Shown here: positions 6,957-15,358 of the stretch, piece by piece
Layout: each line of letters begins with the position of its first letter
How positions within the stretch are numbered: position 1 is the first letter of the stretch
The notes under the pieces: generated by a model
The model's input: the letters and a program-made list of their open reading frames with translations, nothing else
The model's database searches: none
Told to the model about the DNA's origin: nothing
Translations under genes and position numbers: made by a program
Assembly (NCBI RefSeq): GCF_030652235.1
Contig: NZ_JAUSBA010000011.1
Span: 1-36,789 of the forward strand
DNA length: 36,789 bases
Direction of reading: 5' to 3'
DNA from: Cypionkella sp.
GTDB lineage: Bacteria; Pseudomonadota; Alphaproteobacteria; Rhodobacterales; Rhodobacteraceae

Positions 6957-8542
6957 CCGCCCCGGCCCGTATAACCAATCCCGCTGTTCCGGCCGTTCGC
7001 ATGATGGGGATTTCGAAATCCTTCGGCGGTGTGCGTGCGTTGGACAACGTGGATTTGGAGGTGCTGCCCGGCGAGGTTCATGCGCTGCTGGGCGGCAACG
7101 GGGCCGGGAAGTCCACCATTCTAAAGGTGCTGAACGGGGTGCACATCCCGGATGAAGGCACGGTCGAGGTGGCAGGCCAAAGGCTTGCCGCCCCGACACC
7201 AGAGGCCGCCCGCGCGGCTGGGGTGGCGATGAACTTTCAGGAAATGTCGCTGATCCCTACGTTGACCGTGGCGCAGAATGTGTTTTTGACGCGCGAGGCC
7301 CGCGATGCGCGCGGCCTGATCGACGACGAAGATTCCATCCGCCGCGCCGCCGCGATCTTCAAGATGCTGGAGGTCGAGGTGAACCCCCACGCCTTGGTGG
7401 GTGATCTTGGTGCTGGGCAAAAGCAGTTGACGGAGATTGCCAAGGCCATCAGTCAGGACGCGCGCGTGCTGATCCTGGACGAACCTTCGACCGCGCTTGC
7501 GGTATCAGATGTGGAGCGATTGTTCGTCTTTTTGCGCAAGCTGACTGCCAAGGGCGTGGCGATCATCTATGTCAGCCACCGTATGGACGAGATTGCCCGG
7601 ATCGCCGACCGCGCCACCATCCTGCGCGATGGGCGGCATGTGATCACAGCGCCGATGGCGGACCTGCCCATCGATACGATGATCGAACATATCGTCGGCA
7701 AACGGTCCAAGGGATTGGCCGACGTGGTGCGCGGCGGTTCCTCACGGGGCGAGGCGCTGCTGGAGCTGAAAGATGTGACCGGGCCGCACAAGCCCGATAA
7801 CATCAGCTTTACCCTGCACCGGGGCGAAGTGCTGGGGCTTGCGGGGCTGCTTGGGTCGGGCCGGTCGGCGCTGGCGCGGGTGATCGCGGGGATCGAGCCT
7901 GCGGTGTCGGGTGAAATACATATCAAGGGCAAACCGGTGCAGATCCGCAGCCCCTCCGATGCGATTGCGCAAGGTGTCGCCCTCGTGCCCGAAGCCCGAG
8001 CCACGCAAGGCATCATCCCCGCCCATAGCGTTGCCGAAAACATGGTCATGGCGGTTCTTGGACGGATCACGAAACGCGGTCTGGTGGATCAGCCGCGCGC
8101 GACCGCAATCACCGACAGCATGATCCAGCGCCTTTCGGTCAAGACCGCCAACCGCGACAATGCGGTATCGACCCTGTCAGGCGGCAACCAGCAAAAAGTG
8201 GTGATCGGCAAATGGCTGGCCACCGACCCCGATATTTTGATCCTTGATGAACCCACCGCAGGCATCGACATCGGATCGAAATCCGAAATCATCCGGCTGG
8301 TGCGCGATCTTGCGGCGGCAGGCAAAGGGGTCTTGGTGATCTCATCCGAACTCTCGGAACTGCTCACTGCCTGCGACCGTATTCTGGTAATGGCCGATGG
8401 CCGCGCCCATCAGATGCTGGACCGCGCCGATCTGGACGATCCCGACGAGACCAACCCCGACCATGCCCTGCAAGCTGCCGAGCGGCGCTTGCAGATCGAG
8501 ATTCAGAAAGCTCTGACCGTGAAGGAGGCTCTCCATGGCTAA
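6953..8542 (+). CDS. RbsA/MglA-type sugar ABC importer ATPase
   Basis: A 529-residue double-ABC ATPase of ribose-type importers, acting on the cytoplasmic face of the membrane. The first domain has Walker A GGNGAGKST (47-55) and Walker B ILDEPSTAL. Its signature region is reduced to GAGQKQLTEIA. The second domain has the usual degenerate Walker A (LLGSGRSAL), the signature LSGGNQQKVV and Walker B ILDEPTAGID. The ATG at 6953 overlapping the previous stop is preferred to the in-frame GTG at 6938. It powers uptake together with the permease, whose gene it overlaps by 8 bases, and the binding protein at 4565-5686. Confidence 0.93.
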   Translation: MTAPARITNPAVPAVRMMGISKSFGGVRALDNVDLEVLPGEVHALLGGNGAGKSTILKVLNGVHIPDEGTVEVAGQRLAAPTPEAARAAGVAMNFQEMSLIPTLTVAQNVFLTREARDARGLIDDEDSIRRAAAIFKMLEVEVNPHALVGDLGAGQKQLTEIAKAISQDARVLILDEPSTALAVSDVERLFVFLRKLTAKGVAIIYVSHRMDEIARIADRATILRDGRHVITAPMADLPIDTMIEHIVGKRSKGLADVVRGGSSRGEALLELKDVTGPHKPDNISFTLHRGEVLGLAGLLGSGRSALARVIAGIEPAVSGEIHIKGKPVQIRSPSDAIAQGVALVPEARATQGIIPAHSVAENMVMAVLGRITKRGLVDQPRATAITDSMIQRLSVKTANRDNAVSTLSGGNQQKVVIGKWLATDPDILILDEPTAGIDIGSKSEIIRLVRDLAAAGKGVLVISSELSELLTACDRILVMADGRAHQMLDRADLDDPDETNPDHALQAAERRLQIEIQKALTVKEALHG

Positions 8543-9488
8543 TTCAGTAACGGCCCCTCGCGGGGCAATCTTCGCCAACTGGCGGCAGAACATCATCTAC
8601 ATCGGCTTTGTCGCGATCTTTCTGATCTTCGCGCTGACGCTAAACGACAAGGGGTTCCTTAATCCCAACAACCTGCTGAACATCGTGCGGCAGACGGCGA
8701 TGATTGCCGTGATGGCCATCGCGATGACCTTCGTTCTGTCAGCGGGCGAGATCGACCTGTCGGTGGGGGCCGTGGCCGGATTGGCGACCGTGACGGTTGC
8801 CATGGCGATCAATTTTGCGGGCCCTGTGGGCGGGGTCGCTGCCGGTATTGCGACCGGCCTTGCTGTCGGCATGTTCAACGGATGGCTGACCACGCGCATC
8901 GGCATTCCGTCATTTCTGACAACGCTTGCGATGATGGGCATCGCCAAGGGCGTGGCGATGTGGATTTCCGACACCGCTGCCGTGCCAATCCTTTCGCCGG
9001 GCTATTCCTGGCTGTTTGGCGGCGGGTCTGTTGGGCCGATCCCGGTGCTGTTGTTCTGGATTGCGGCACTGGGTGGAGTGGGGCATATCGTGCTGCGCCG
9101 CTCAGGCTTTGGCCGCCGGGTGTTGGCGACCGGTGGCGGGGAAACCGCTGCGCGCTATTCCGGCATCGATACTGCAAACATCAAGATGAAGGTGCTGGTC
9201 CTGTCGTCCTGTGCTGCCGCACTGGCCGGCATGCTTTACGCCGGACGACTGCAATCGGGCCGCTTTCAGTTGGGCGAAGGCGACGAGTTGTCCGTCATCG
9301 CGGCTGCGGTGCTGGGCGGCACCAGCCTGTTCGGCGGCAAGGGCACTGTGATCGGCACCATCGTGGGTGCCATGATGATCGGGCTGATCAACAACGGCCT
9401 GATCTTGTTCGGGCTGGAATTCAGCCAGCAGTTGATTGCGCGGGGGGGGATCATAATCCTTGCCGTCGCCCTTAGCCAAAAGCGGTGA
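8535..9488 (+). CDS. RbsC-type sugar ABC importer permease
   Basis: A 317-residue inner-membrane permease of the ribose/galactose importer family. Several hydrophobic segments start near residue 22 (IIYIGFVAIFLIFAL). Family landmarks are GEIDLSVGAVAGL, the GFGRRVLATGGGETAARYSGI cytoplasmic loop that contacts the ATPase, and AAVLGGTSLFGGKGT. The length is usual for the family. A GGAGG ribosome site lies inside the end of the upstream ATPase gene. One membrane protein gene suggests a homodimer, as in RbsC. The next gene starts two bases after its stop. Confidence 0.92.
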   Translation: MANSVTAPRGAIFANWRQNIIYIGFVAIFLIFALTLNDKGFLNPNNLLNIVRQTAMIAVMAIAMTFVLSAGEIDLSVGAVAGLATVTVAMAINFAGPVGGVAAGIATGLAVGMFNGWLTTRIGIPSFLTTLAMMGIAKGVAMWISDTAAVPILSPGYSWLFGGGSVGPIPVLLFWIAALGGVGHIVLRRSGFGRRVLATGGGETAARYSGIDTANIKMKVLVLSSCAAALAGMLYAGRLQSGRFQLGEGDELSVIAAAVLGGTSLFGGKGTVIGTIVGAMMIGLINNGLILFGLEFSQQLIARGGIIILAVALSQKR

Positions 9489-9489
9489 C

Positions 9490-9804
9490 ATGATGGAACA
9501 TGTCACCATCATCGGCACCGTCAAAGCAACGCCCGCGACACGCGACGAGCTTCTTGCACTCCTCGCGGCACAGGTTGCCCCGACCCGAAATGAGCCCGGC
9601 TGCATCAACTATGACTTCCATGTCGATGCGGCCGATCCCTGCTGCTTTGTCTTTTATGAGAACTGGCAGAGCCAAGCAGATCTGGACGCGCACTTGGCGA
9701 TGCCACACCTCGCGCCGTTGTTTTCTCAGCTCGGGCGGCTTTTGGCCGAGCCGGTTGATATTCGGTATCTGACGATGCTTTCGGATATGGCCTCACAGAA
9801 ATGA
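9490..9804 (+). CDS. Small ABM-fold protein (monooxygenase/mutarotase-like)
   Basis: A 104-residue protein of the antibiotic-biosynthesis-monooxygenase family (dimeric alpha-beta barrel; YgiN-like). Landmarks are ATRDELLALLAAQ, the turn NEPGCINYDFH, FVFYENWQSQADLDAHLAMPH, and a C-terminal strand. The start at 9490 or 9493 is chosen because it lies directly behind the permease stop; the frame extends further upstream only inside the permease gene. Proteins of this fold include quinol oxidases, but the related barrel of sugar mutarotases (RhaM, UxuM) also occurs in sugar operons. A role in anomer conversion or in handling a reactive keto intermediate is therefore possible. No catalytic residue decides between these. 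Confidence 0.8.
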   Translation: MMEHVTIIGTVKATPATRDELLALLAAQVAPTRNEPGCINYDFHVDAADPCCFVFYENWQSQADLDAHLAMPHLAPLFSQLGRLLAEPVDIRYLTMLSDMASQK

Positions 9805-9821
9805 TGCCGGTCAGGGGGCTC

Positions 9822-9877
9822 GCTGTCTGCCGCATTCAGGGCGCGCTGGGGTCCATGTGGTTTAGGCGGCAGTCAGC
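9822..9877. repeat. Imperfect 12-bp inverted repeat with 32-nt loop
   Basis: GCTGTCTGCCGC (9822-9833) pairs with GCGGCAGTCAGC (9866-9877) with one mismatch. It lies in the 133-base gap between the ABM gene and the second Gfo/Idh gene. It may be a weak transcript structure partly separating the two genes; no T tract follows. Confidence 0.4.
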
Positions 9878-9937
9878 CCTTGTTCAGGGGCCACAGTCAG
9901 AACATGCGGTAGTATGTGGATCGCGGGAGAGCTCTTA

Positions 9938-11062
9938 ATGTCCCTGAAACTCGGCATGGTGGGTGGTGGCAAAGGTGCCTTCATCGGCGGCGTGCATCGG
10001 ATTGCGGCGCGGCTGGACGGCCATTGGAACTTGGTCGCCGGGGCGTTTTCGTCTGACCCTGAACGGGCGGCGCAATCGGCGGCGGACCTGGGGATTGTGG
10101 CAGAGCGCAGCTACGACAGCTTTGCCGCGATGGCCAAAGCCGAGGCGGCGCGGCCAGACGGCATCGATGCCGTGGCAATCGTTACGCCCAATCACCTGCA
10201 TGTCCCGGTGGCTATGGCGTTTCTACGAGCTGGAATTCCTGTGATCTGCGACAAGCCGCTTGCCACAACCGTGGAAGACGCCGAGGCGCTGGTCAAGTTG
10301 GTGGCCGAGACCGGCCTGCCCTTTATCCTGACCCAGACATACACCGGCTATCCGATGGTCCGCGAGGCACGGGCCCTGGTTGCGGCGGGTAAGATCGGTC
10401 GCGTCCGTCATGTTCAGGTTGAGTATTTGCAGGACTGGCTGGCCATGCCGGTCGAAAGCTCGGGTAACAAGCAGGCTGCATGGCGCACCGACCCGGCGCA
10501 GTCCGGCCCCGGCGGGTGCATCGCCGATATCGGCACCCATGCCTTCAACCTTGCAACTTTCGTGACCGGTCTTGTTCCAAGTGCAGTGCTGGCCGATCTG
10601 ACTGCTTTCGGACCGGACCGGGCACTTGATGACAATGCCGCAATCCTGCTCAGGTTCGGGGGTGGTGCCAAGGGCATGATCTGGACGAGCCAGGTTGCGC
10701 CGGGAGTCAAGAACGGCCTTCGCATTCGCGTGGCTGGCGCGGCCGGAGGCCTTCTTTGGGATCAGGAACGACCCGACGATCTTGAGTTCACTCCTGTTGG
10801 CAAGCCAACGCGAACCCTGCGGCGTGGGGGCGACGGCGTTTTTACACCTTCTCGCCTTCCGGCAGGCCACCCAGAAGGCTATCTTGAGGCCTTTGCCACG
10901 CTTTATGCCGAAGCCGCCGGGCAAGTGCGTGAGTTTCGGAGCGGGGCAAAACCGAGCATCGATATCGCGCTGCCGACTGTGTCGGACGGATTGGCTGGCA
11001 TGCGTTTCATCACGGCTGCGGTGCGGTCAAGCGAAGAAGACGGGATTTGGGTTGGGCTCTGA
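9938..11062 (+). CDS. Gfo/Idh/MocA oxidoreductase, second enzyme of cluster 1
   Basis: A 374-residue NAD(P)-dependent oxidoreductase. The Rossmann motif is MVGGGKGAFIGGVHR (7-21). DKP (105-107) replaces the more common EKP and keeps the lysine, and GGCIADIGTHAFNLA (192-206) carries Asp197 and His201. It shares the YLQDW motif with the dehydrogenase at 5790-6956, which hints that both handle related substrates. The ATG at 9938 is chosen because GGGAGAG precedes it. In oxidation-elimination-hydration-reduction routes a second Gfo/Idh enzyme reduces the 3-keto sugar back, and that role would fit here as an inference. It lies 133 bases after the ABM gene and is probably the last gene of the operon. 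Confidence 0.85.
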   Translation: MSLKLGMVGGGKGAFIGGVHRIAARLDGHWNLVAGAFSSDPERAAQSAADLGIVAERSYDSFAAMAKAEAARPDGIDAVAIVTPNHLHVPVAMAFLRAGIPVICDKPLATTVEDAEALVKLVAETGLPFILTQTYTGYPMVREARALVAAGKIGRVRHVQVEYLQDWLAMPVESSGNKQAAWRTDPAQSGPGGCIADIGTHAFNLATFVTGLVPSAVLADLTAFGPDRALDDNAAILLRFGGGAKGMIWTSQVAPGVKNGLRIRVAGAAGGLLWDQERPDDLEFTPVGKPTRTLRRGGDGVFTPSRLPAGHPEGYLEAFATLYAEAAGQVREFRSGAKPSIDIALPTVSDGLAGMRFITAAVRSSEEDGIWVGL

Positions 11063-11614
11063 AGCCCGATCCAGAACGATTGTAGCCAGACCATTCTGTG
11101 AGGCCACCATCAAGATTCGTCAAAGTTCACGTCGTGCCAGATATCCTCGTTAGCATCGCACTCGCTCATATGGGGGACGATTGCCCATGAAAGGGTACGA
11201 ATGGCTATTTTGCGCTGATCGTTGAAAAGCGACTATGGTCAGTAAACGTCCGGTTCCCTGAAGGTTTTTCGACGTGGACCGCAGCGCGACCTATGCCGCC
11301 CAGAGATGGCGGTTCACGTTGACAAACCTCGGAAGGACGAAGCCGCGGGGGGCCGGGCGCAATCTATGGGTAAAGAGCGCTGACGCCAGGGGCTGGGACG
11401 ATGATCAGCGATGGTTGGAGGCGTGAAGGGCGGGCGCAATGTGAATTCTTGCAGAATAATGCCGATGCGCCTTTGGCTTGGGCAGATACGCCGGTGGCTG
11501 AACCAAGACAGAGCCTGGCCATTTCTGCGTGCTCGTGCAAGCGTGGGCAATCGCCAACGGTTCGGTGCCCACACGGGAACCGGTGCCGGATCGATCTGGA
11601 TGACGGGCGTTTCG
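11063..11614. other. Gene-free stretch between cluster 1 and IS91 element
   Basis: No convincing coding frame, strong terminator or RNA gene is seen in these 550 bases. The right part (from about 11300) probably belongs to the 3' non-coding flank of the IS91-type element, whose transposase ends at 11615. The element end itself could not be fixed. Confidence 0.5.
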
Positions 11615-12619
11615 TCATGCTGCCATCTCCCGAGGCGGTGCTCGTGATTGCGGCTTTTGCCCTCTGAGGAAGATTTCGATGATCCTCATCGGGCCACCGC
11701 AACATGGGCATGGCGCGCGCCGTGTGAGCGGGGTGGGTTCTGCCGCCGGTTCGGGTGCAGCGGCGGGGGCTGCCTCTGCGAGCAGGTTGCGGACCCGCGC
11801 GATGTTGACTTTGCGGGCGGCGCTGGCAAGCAGGCCGTAGTGCCGGATGCGGTGGAATCCATCCGGCAGGACATGAATCAGAAAGCGGCGGATGAACTCA
11901 TCGGTGGTCAGCCGCATGACCTTTTGGCAATCGCCGGTCTTGATGCGATGGTCCTTCCAGCGGAACGCGACCGTGTCGGCGTCGGCGCTAACCACGCGGG
12001 TGTTCGAGATCGCCACACGGTGGGTGTAACGGCTAAGATAGGCCAGAACCGCCTCGGGGCCGCCGAACGGAGGCTTGGCATAGACCACCCATTCCGACTT
12101 GCGGAACGGGGCCAGCCAGGCGGTAAATGTGCTCGCATCGGCCAATCCAGATCGGTCACCGAAGAAGATCAGGTGTCCGGCGTGGTGGAGGGCGAGCAGG
12201 CCTTCGAGGAACATGCGGCGAAAGAGCCGCGACAGGACCTGCACGGGCAGGAAGAACCCCCGTCGACAGGCGATCCAGCGGCCGCCATCTGGCGAGAGGC
12301 CACCGCTCGGGACGATCATGTGAATGTGGGGATGGTGGGTCAGGGCCGAACCCCAGCTGTGCAGCACCGCCGTAATCCCGACCTTTGCACCGAGCTGTTT
12401 GGGATCGGCGGCGATGGTCAATACCGTCTCGGCCCAAGCGCGGAACAGCAAGTCATAGACCGCCTTCTTGTTCCAATAGGCGATCTGCGCAATCTCGGCC
12501 GGCAGGGTGAAGACGACGTGGAAGTATTCGACCGGCAACAGGTCCTCAGCCCGCACAGCCAGGGGTTTGGTTCGCATCCTTTCTCTCCTTTTGATTTGCG
12601 ATGCCACGAGAGCATACAT
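11615..12619 (-). pseudogene. IS91-family transposase, N-terminally damaged
   Basis: A 334-residue open frame with the core of an IS91 Y2 transposase, a HUH-type rolling-circle enzyme. It contains LLPVEYFHVVFTLP, the metal-binding HHPHIHMIVPSGG block, and the paired tyrosines in AYLSRYTHR spaced Y-x3-Y as in IS91. A C-terminal CPCCGGPM zinc-type knuckle is also present. The N-terminal zinc-finger part that normally precedes (CxxxHCPKC) is not in frame: a TAA stop lies at about 12644-12646, and the upstream sequence shows only decayed traces up to about 12780. The copy is therefore probably inactive or works without its zinc finger. It abuts the IS3 remnant on its right. Confidence 0.8.
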
Positions 12620-12782
12620 TTGGGTGCGGGGCGGACCATCCCATTAGTGGCAGCGCGTCTGGACGAGATGGATCTGGCGTCCGGCAGCAACGGCAAATCG
12701 TAATGGCCGCCGTTGTGGCATTGATCCCGGGCAGCGGCCTGACGACGGCGGTCTGCGCGGCCTTGTAGGTGCGAGGGCCTCT

Positions 12783-13751
12783 GTGCATCGGCATCGCACG
12801 GCGCTGATCGCTCGGCCTCGCGCGACAAAACCTCGGCCACCTGTCTCACGCGCCTTGCGGACAAGTGAACGGGATCAGGTGCTTGCTCATCTGCGCACAC
12901 CCCGCTTCGCGGATCAGACCCCGATCGAGGTCTATGCCACCTTGCTTGATGAATGCGTCTATCTGTATTTCATCCGCACGATGTACCTCGATCCTTGCCG
13001 CCCATGGCGAGGTTGCGGAACGCCGCAGGCTGCGTCGCCACCCGGTCTATCAAAAGCCCGAGCTTCTGGCCGAAGGGCCAAATGAGGTGTGGTCCTGGGA
13101 CATCACCAAATTGATGGGGCCGGTGAAATGGTCTTACTGCTACCTCTATGTAATCCTCGACATCTTCAGCCGCCGGGTCGTTGGCGGGCGCATTGAGCAC
13201 GCGGAAAGTGCCATTCAATTCAAAGCACTCTTTAAAGACGCCATGGCAAAACATGCCGTCCCACCCGACCAGCTGACCCTGCATGCAGATCGCGGCGCCC
13301 CCCTCTCGTGATTTGCAGGCAAATCACTGCCGGGCAACGGATGAAGGCCAAGGCGACAGCCCTGATGCTTGCCGATCTCGGCGTGGTCAACTCGCACAGC
13401 AGGCCGCACACGTCGAACGACAACCCCTTCTCAGAGGCCCAGTTCAAGACCCTGAAATACCAGCCGGAGTTCCCCAAACGGTTCCAAACCATCGACGAGG
13501 CCCGCGCGTTCTGCCGTCGCTTCTTCGCCTAGTATAACGAGGACCATCATCACGCAGGCATCGGCCTGATGACGCCCGACCAGATCCACTTCGGGCAGGC
13601 CGACGCAATCCACGCCGCCCGCCAGACAGCGCTCGACGCCGCGTTTCTCAGAACCCCAGAGAGATTCGTCAGCCAGCGTCCCAAACCACCCCAAATCCCG
13701 ACTGCTGTCTGGATCAACCCGTCCAAGAAAACGGAGCCAGCCCAAGCCTAA
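12783..13751 (+). pseudogene. Decayed IS3-family transposase (OrfB)
   Basis: An IS3-type integrase-core transposase broken at three points. The first piece (to about 12990) reads through RTSERDQVLAHLRTPRFAD and YATLLDECVYL. It then shifts frame to LAAHGEVAERRRL, PNEVWSWDITKLMGP (catalytic aspartate), YVILDIFSRRVVGGRIEHA and LTLHADRGAP (second aspartate). A 38-base insertion at 13303-13340 breaks the frame again before MKAKATALMLADLGV and HTSNDNPFSEAQFKTLKY. Finally a TAG at 13530-13532 replaces the expected Trp in FFA-W-YNEDHHHAGIG. The last piece ends at 13751. OrfA and the left end are missing, lost at the junction with the IS91 element. Confidence 0.88.
13303..13340. repeat. 38-base palindromic insertion in the IS3 remnant
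   Basis: Between the codons for HADRGAP and MKAKAT the IS3 frame is interrupted by 38 extra bases. These include a perfect 9-bp inverted repeat GTGATTTGC (13308-13316) and GCAAATCAC (13319-13327) around AG. The insertion is judged against the expected continuous IS3 protein, recalled from family knowledge. It could be a small mobile palindrome or the scar of a larger excised element. Confidence 0.6.
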
Positions 13752-13753
13752 AC

Positions 13754-14104
13754 TCAAGAACCCGCTGTCTCAAAGTCGTTGACACGTTCCGAGAAGGTAG
13801 GACGCGAACGTGTCCGCTTCCTCTTCACGCTGCTTTTCCGCAGCTTTCCAAGCATTTGACTGGAGCGGCAGGCATTGGAAATCGCAGCTTCGGGCCAGTT
13901 GTCCGGCTGGGTAGTCTGCCTAACCCAGTCGGATACTTTGTTGCAGTTGCCGATGTTCTTCACCGACTCCCAGATCGTCGATGATAGCCCGTCCGTTGGG
14001 ACGGAAATCTCGAAGGCCGAGTCATAGTCGCTTGCGCCCCGGAATGGACCGCCGCACCGACTGCAGTGGGCCCTTGGGCCGCAGACTCGAGATAAGGCTT
14101 GAGA
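13754..14104 (-). pseudogene. Unrecognised open-frame remnant
   Basis: A frame of 117 codons is open on the minus strand, but its only usable start is GTG at 13963, in the middle. The upstream part without a start reads VCGPRAHCSRCGGPFRG, with closely spaced cysteines like a zinc knuckle, then FEISVPTDGLSSTIWESVKN. The downstream part is basic (RKSSVKRKRTRSRP) and runs into the IS3 end. This looks like the 3' remnant of a gene cut off by the IS element. Family unknown; chance openness is possible. Confidence 0.3.
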
Positions 14105-14166
14105 TCACGTATATGTTCAGTACCGGATGATCAGTTTTCCCCACTCCTGACGTCGGTTAGTCAAAT

Positions 14167-15180
14167 TCACAAGGCCACCCGCATTCCCGTCCTGGCGGAT
14201 TGCGCAAAGGCGTCAAGCACCACCATGTTCGCGACCGTATCCGCCGCCGCATAGGGCATAGGGCCGTTGCGCAGGACCGCATCGGCAAACGCCTCTATCA
14301 TCAACTGATATTGATCGACCGGCGGCAAGCGTTCCTCGCGCCGCGCTCCCGTGGCGTCCGACACGATAATCAATGCTTCGGAAACGCGGTCCGCCAGCCC
14401 CGGAATGATGCCGCGCGGCAGGTCAATCAAGCCAAGGCGACCGACAACCCGGTAAAACCCCTGGCTATTTCCCTTAAAAGAACAACTCACCACGGCCGAT
14501 CGCCCGCCCGAGAATTCTAGAATACCCGAGGCGGCGGTATCAACGCCGAAGTGCTCATCCATCGTCCATCGACCCAGCACCGCCAGCGGTTCCTCGGCAA
14601 ACACGCTGCGCGCGATGTGCACGACGTAGCATCCCATATCCAGCAACGCGCCGCCGCCGAGTTCAGGCGAGAACCGAACATTCACCGGATCGGCCGGGCT
14701 CATGATATCGACCGATAAATGCGCTTGAACCTCGACGACGTCGCCGATCTCGCCTGAGGCGATGATCTGGCGCACCCTCTCGTGCTGCGGATGAAATCGG
14801 TACATGAAGCCTTCCATCAAGGCGGTGCCGCAGGTTTCGCATTCCCTGACCACCGTGGCGGCCTCGTCGGCGGTCATCGCCAGTGGCTTTTCACACAGCA
14901 CGGCCTTGCCCGCCCTGGCCGCCGCAATCGTCCAGTCGGCATGTTCGCTGTTGGGCAGCGGGATATAGACGGCGTCAATGTCGGGGTCAGCGAGCAGTGC
15001 CGCATAGTCGTGGTAAAGCCGGGGGATACCCTCGTCTTTGGCCCAGCCTGCGAGCGCCGGAGCATTGCGCGAGGCGACTCCGGCAATCTCGGCGTTGTGG
15101 GCATTCCTGATCGCGGGGATCAGTGCCAGTTTGGCGATTCCTGCCGCCCCGAGTATTCCGATACGCAACCGATCTGCCAT
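14167..15180 (-). CDS. Gfo/Idh/MocA dehydrogenase, cluster 2
   Basis: A 337-residue NAD(P)-dependent oxidoreductase of the branch that includes glucose-fructose oxidoreductase, xylose dehydrogenase and dihydrodiol dehydrogenase. The Rossmann motif is GILGAAGIAK (8-17), EKP is at 97-99, EGFMYRFHPQ is near 123, and LLDMGCYVVHIAR (179-191) provides Asp181 and Tyr185. The ATG at 15180 is chosen because the Rossmann strand begins there; 18 further upstream codons are open but not typical. It is divergent from the LacI regulator, with a LacI-type operator between them. It probably oxidises or reduces the sugar taken up by the cluster 2 importer; substrate unknown. Confidence 0.85.
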   Translation of the reverse strand: MADRLRIGILGAAGIAKLALIPAIRNAHNAEIAGVASRNAPALAGWAKDEGIPRLYHDYAALLADPDIDAVYIPLPNSEHADWTIAAARAGKAVLCEKPLAMTADEAATVVRECETCGTALMEGFMYRFHPQHERVRQIIASGEIGDVVEVQAHLSVDIMSPADPVNVRFSPELGGGALLDMGCYVVHIARSVFAEEPLAVLGRWTMDEHFGVDTAASGILEFSGGRSAVVSCSFKGNSQGFYRVVGRLGLIDLPRGIIPGLADRVSEALIIVSDATGARREERLPPVDQYQLMIEAFADAVLRNGPMPYAAADTVANMVVLDAFAQSARTGMRVAL

Positions 15181-15246
15181 ACTTGTCCACCCATAATTTG
15201 GCCAAACACCGGTTTTCTGACCGGCTGCGCCCAAAAATCGCCCTTG

Positions 15247-15265
15247 TTAAACGATTACGTTAAAA
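15247..15265. promoter_or_regulatory. LacI-type operator between dehydrogenase and LacI gene
   Basis: TTAAACGATTACGTTAAAA has the inverted core AACG-ATTA-CGTT typical in style of LacI-family sites. Its core of 14 bases, read on the other strand as ACGTAATCGTTTAA, recurs exactly at 16530-16543 before the flavoprotein operon. It would let the LacI protein control its own gene and the divergent dehydrogenase. Confidence 0.7.
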
Positions 15266-15358
15266 TAGTTTGCGACATTGGTGGCTGTCAATGCCTATGT
15301 GCCAGATGCCAGTTTCGGCGGGACGACAGCTTTGGGCTGGTTGAAGTGGGTGATCTTT

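Noticed and set aside
11648-12703. 351-codon plus-strand frame opposite the IS91 transposase
   Set aside because: Antisense shadow of the minus-strand Y2 transposase with HHPHIH and Y-x3-Y motifs.
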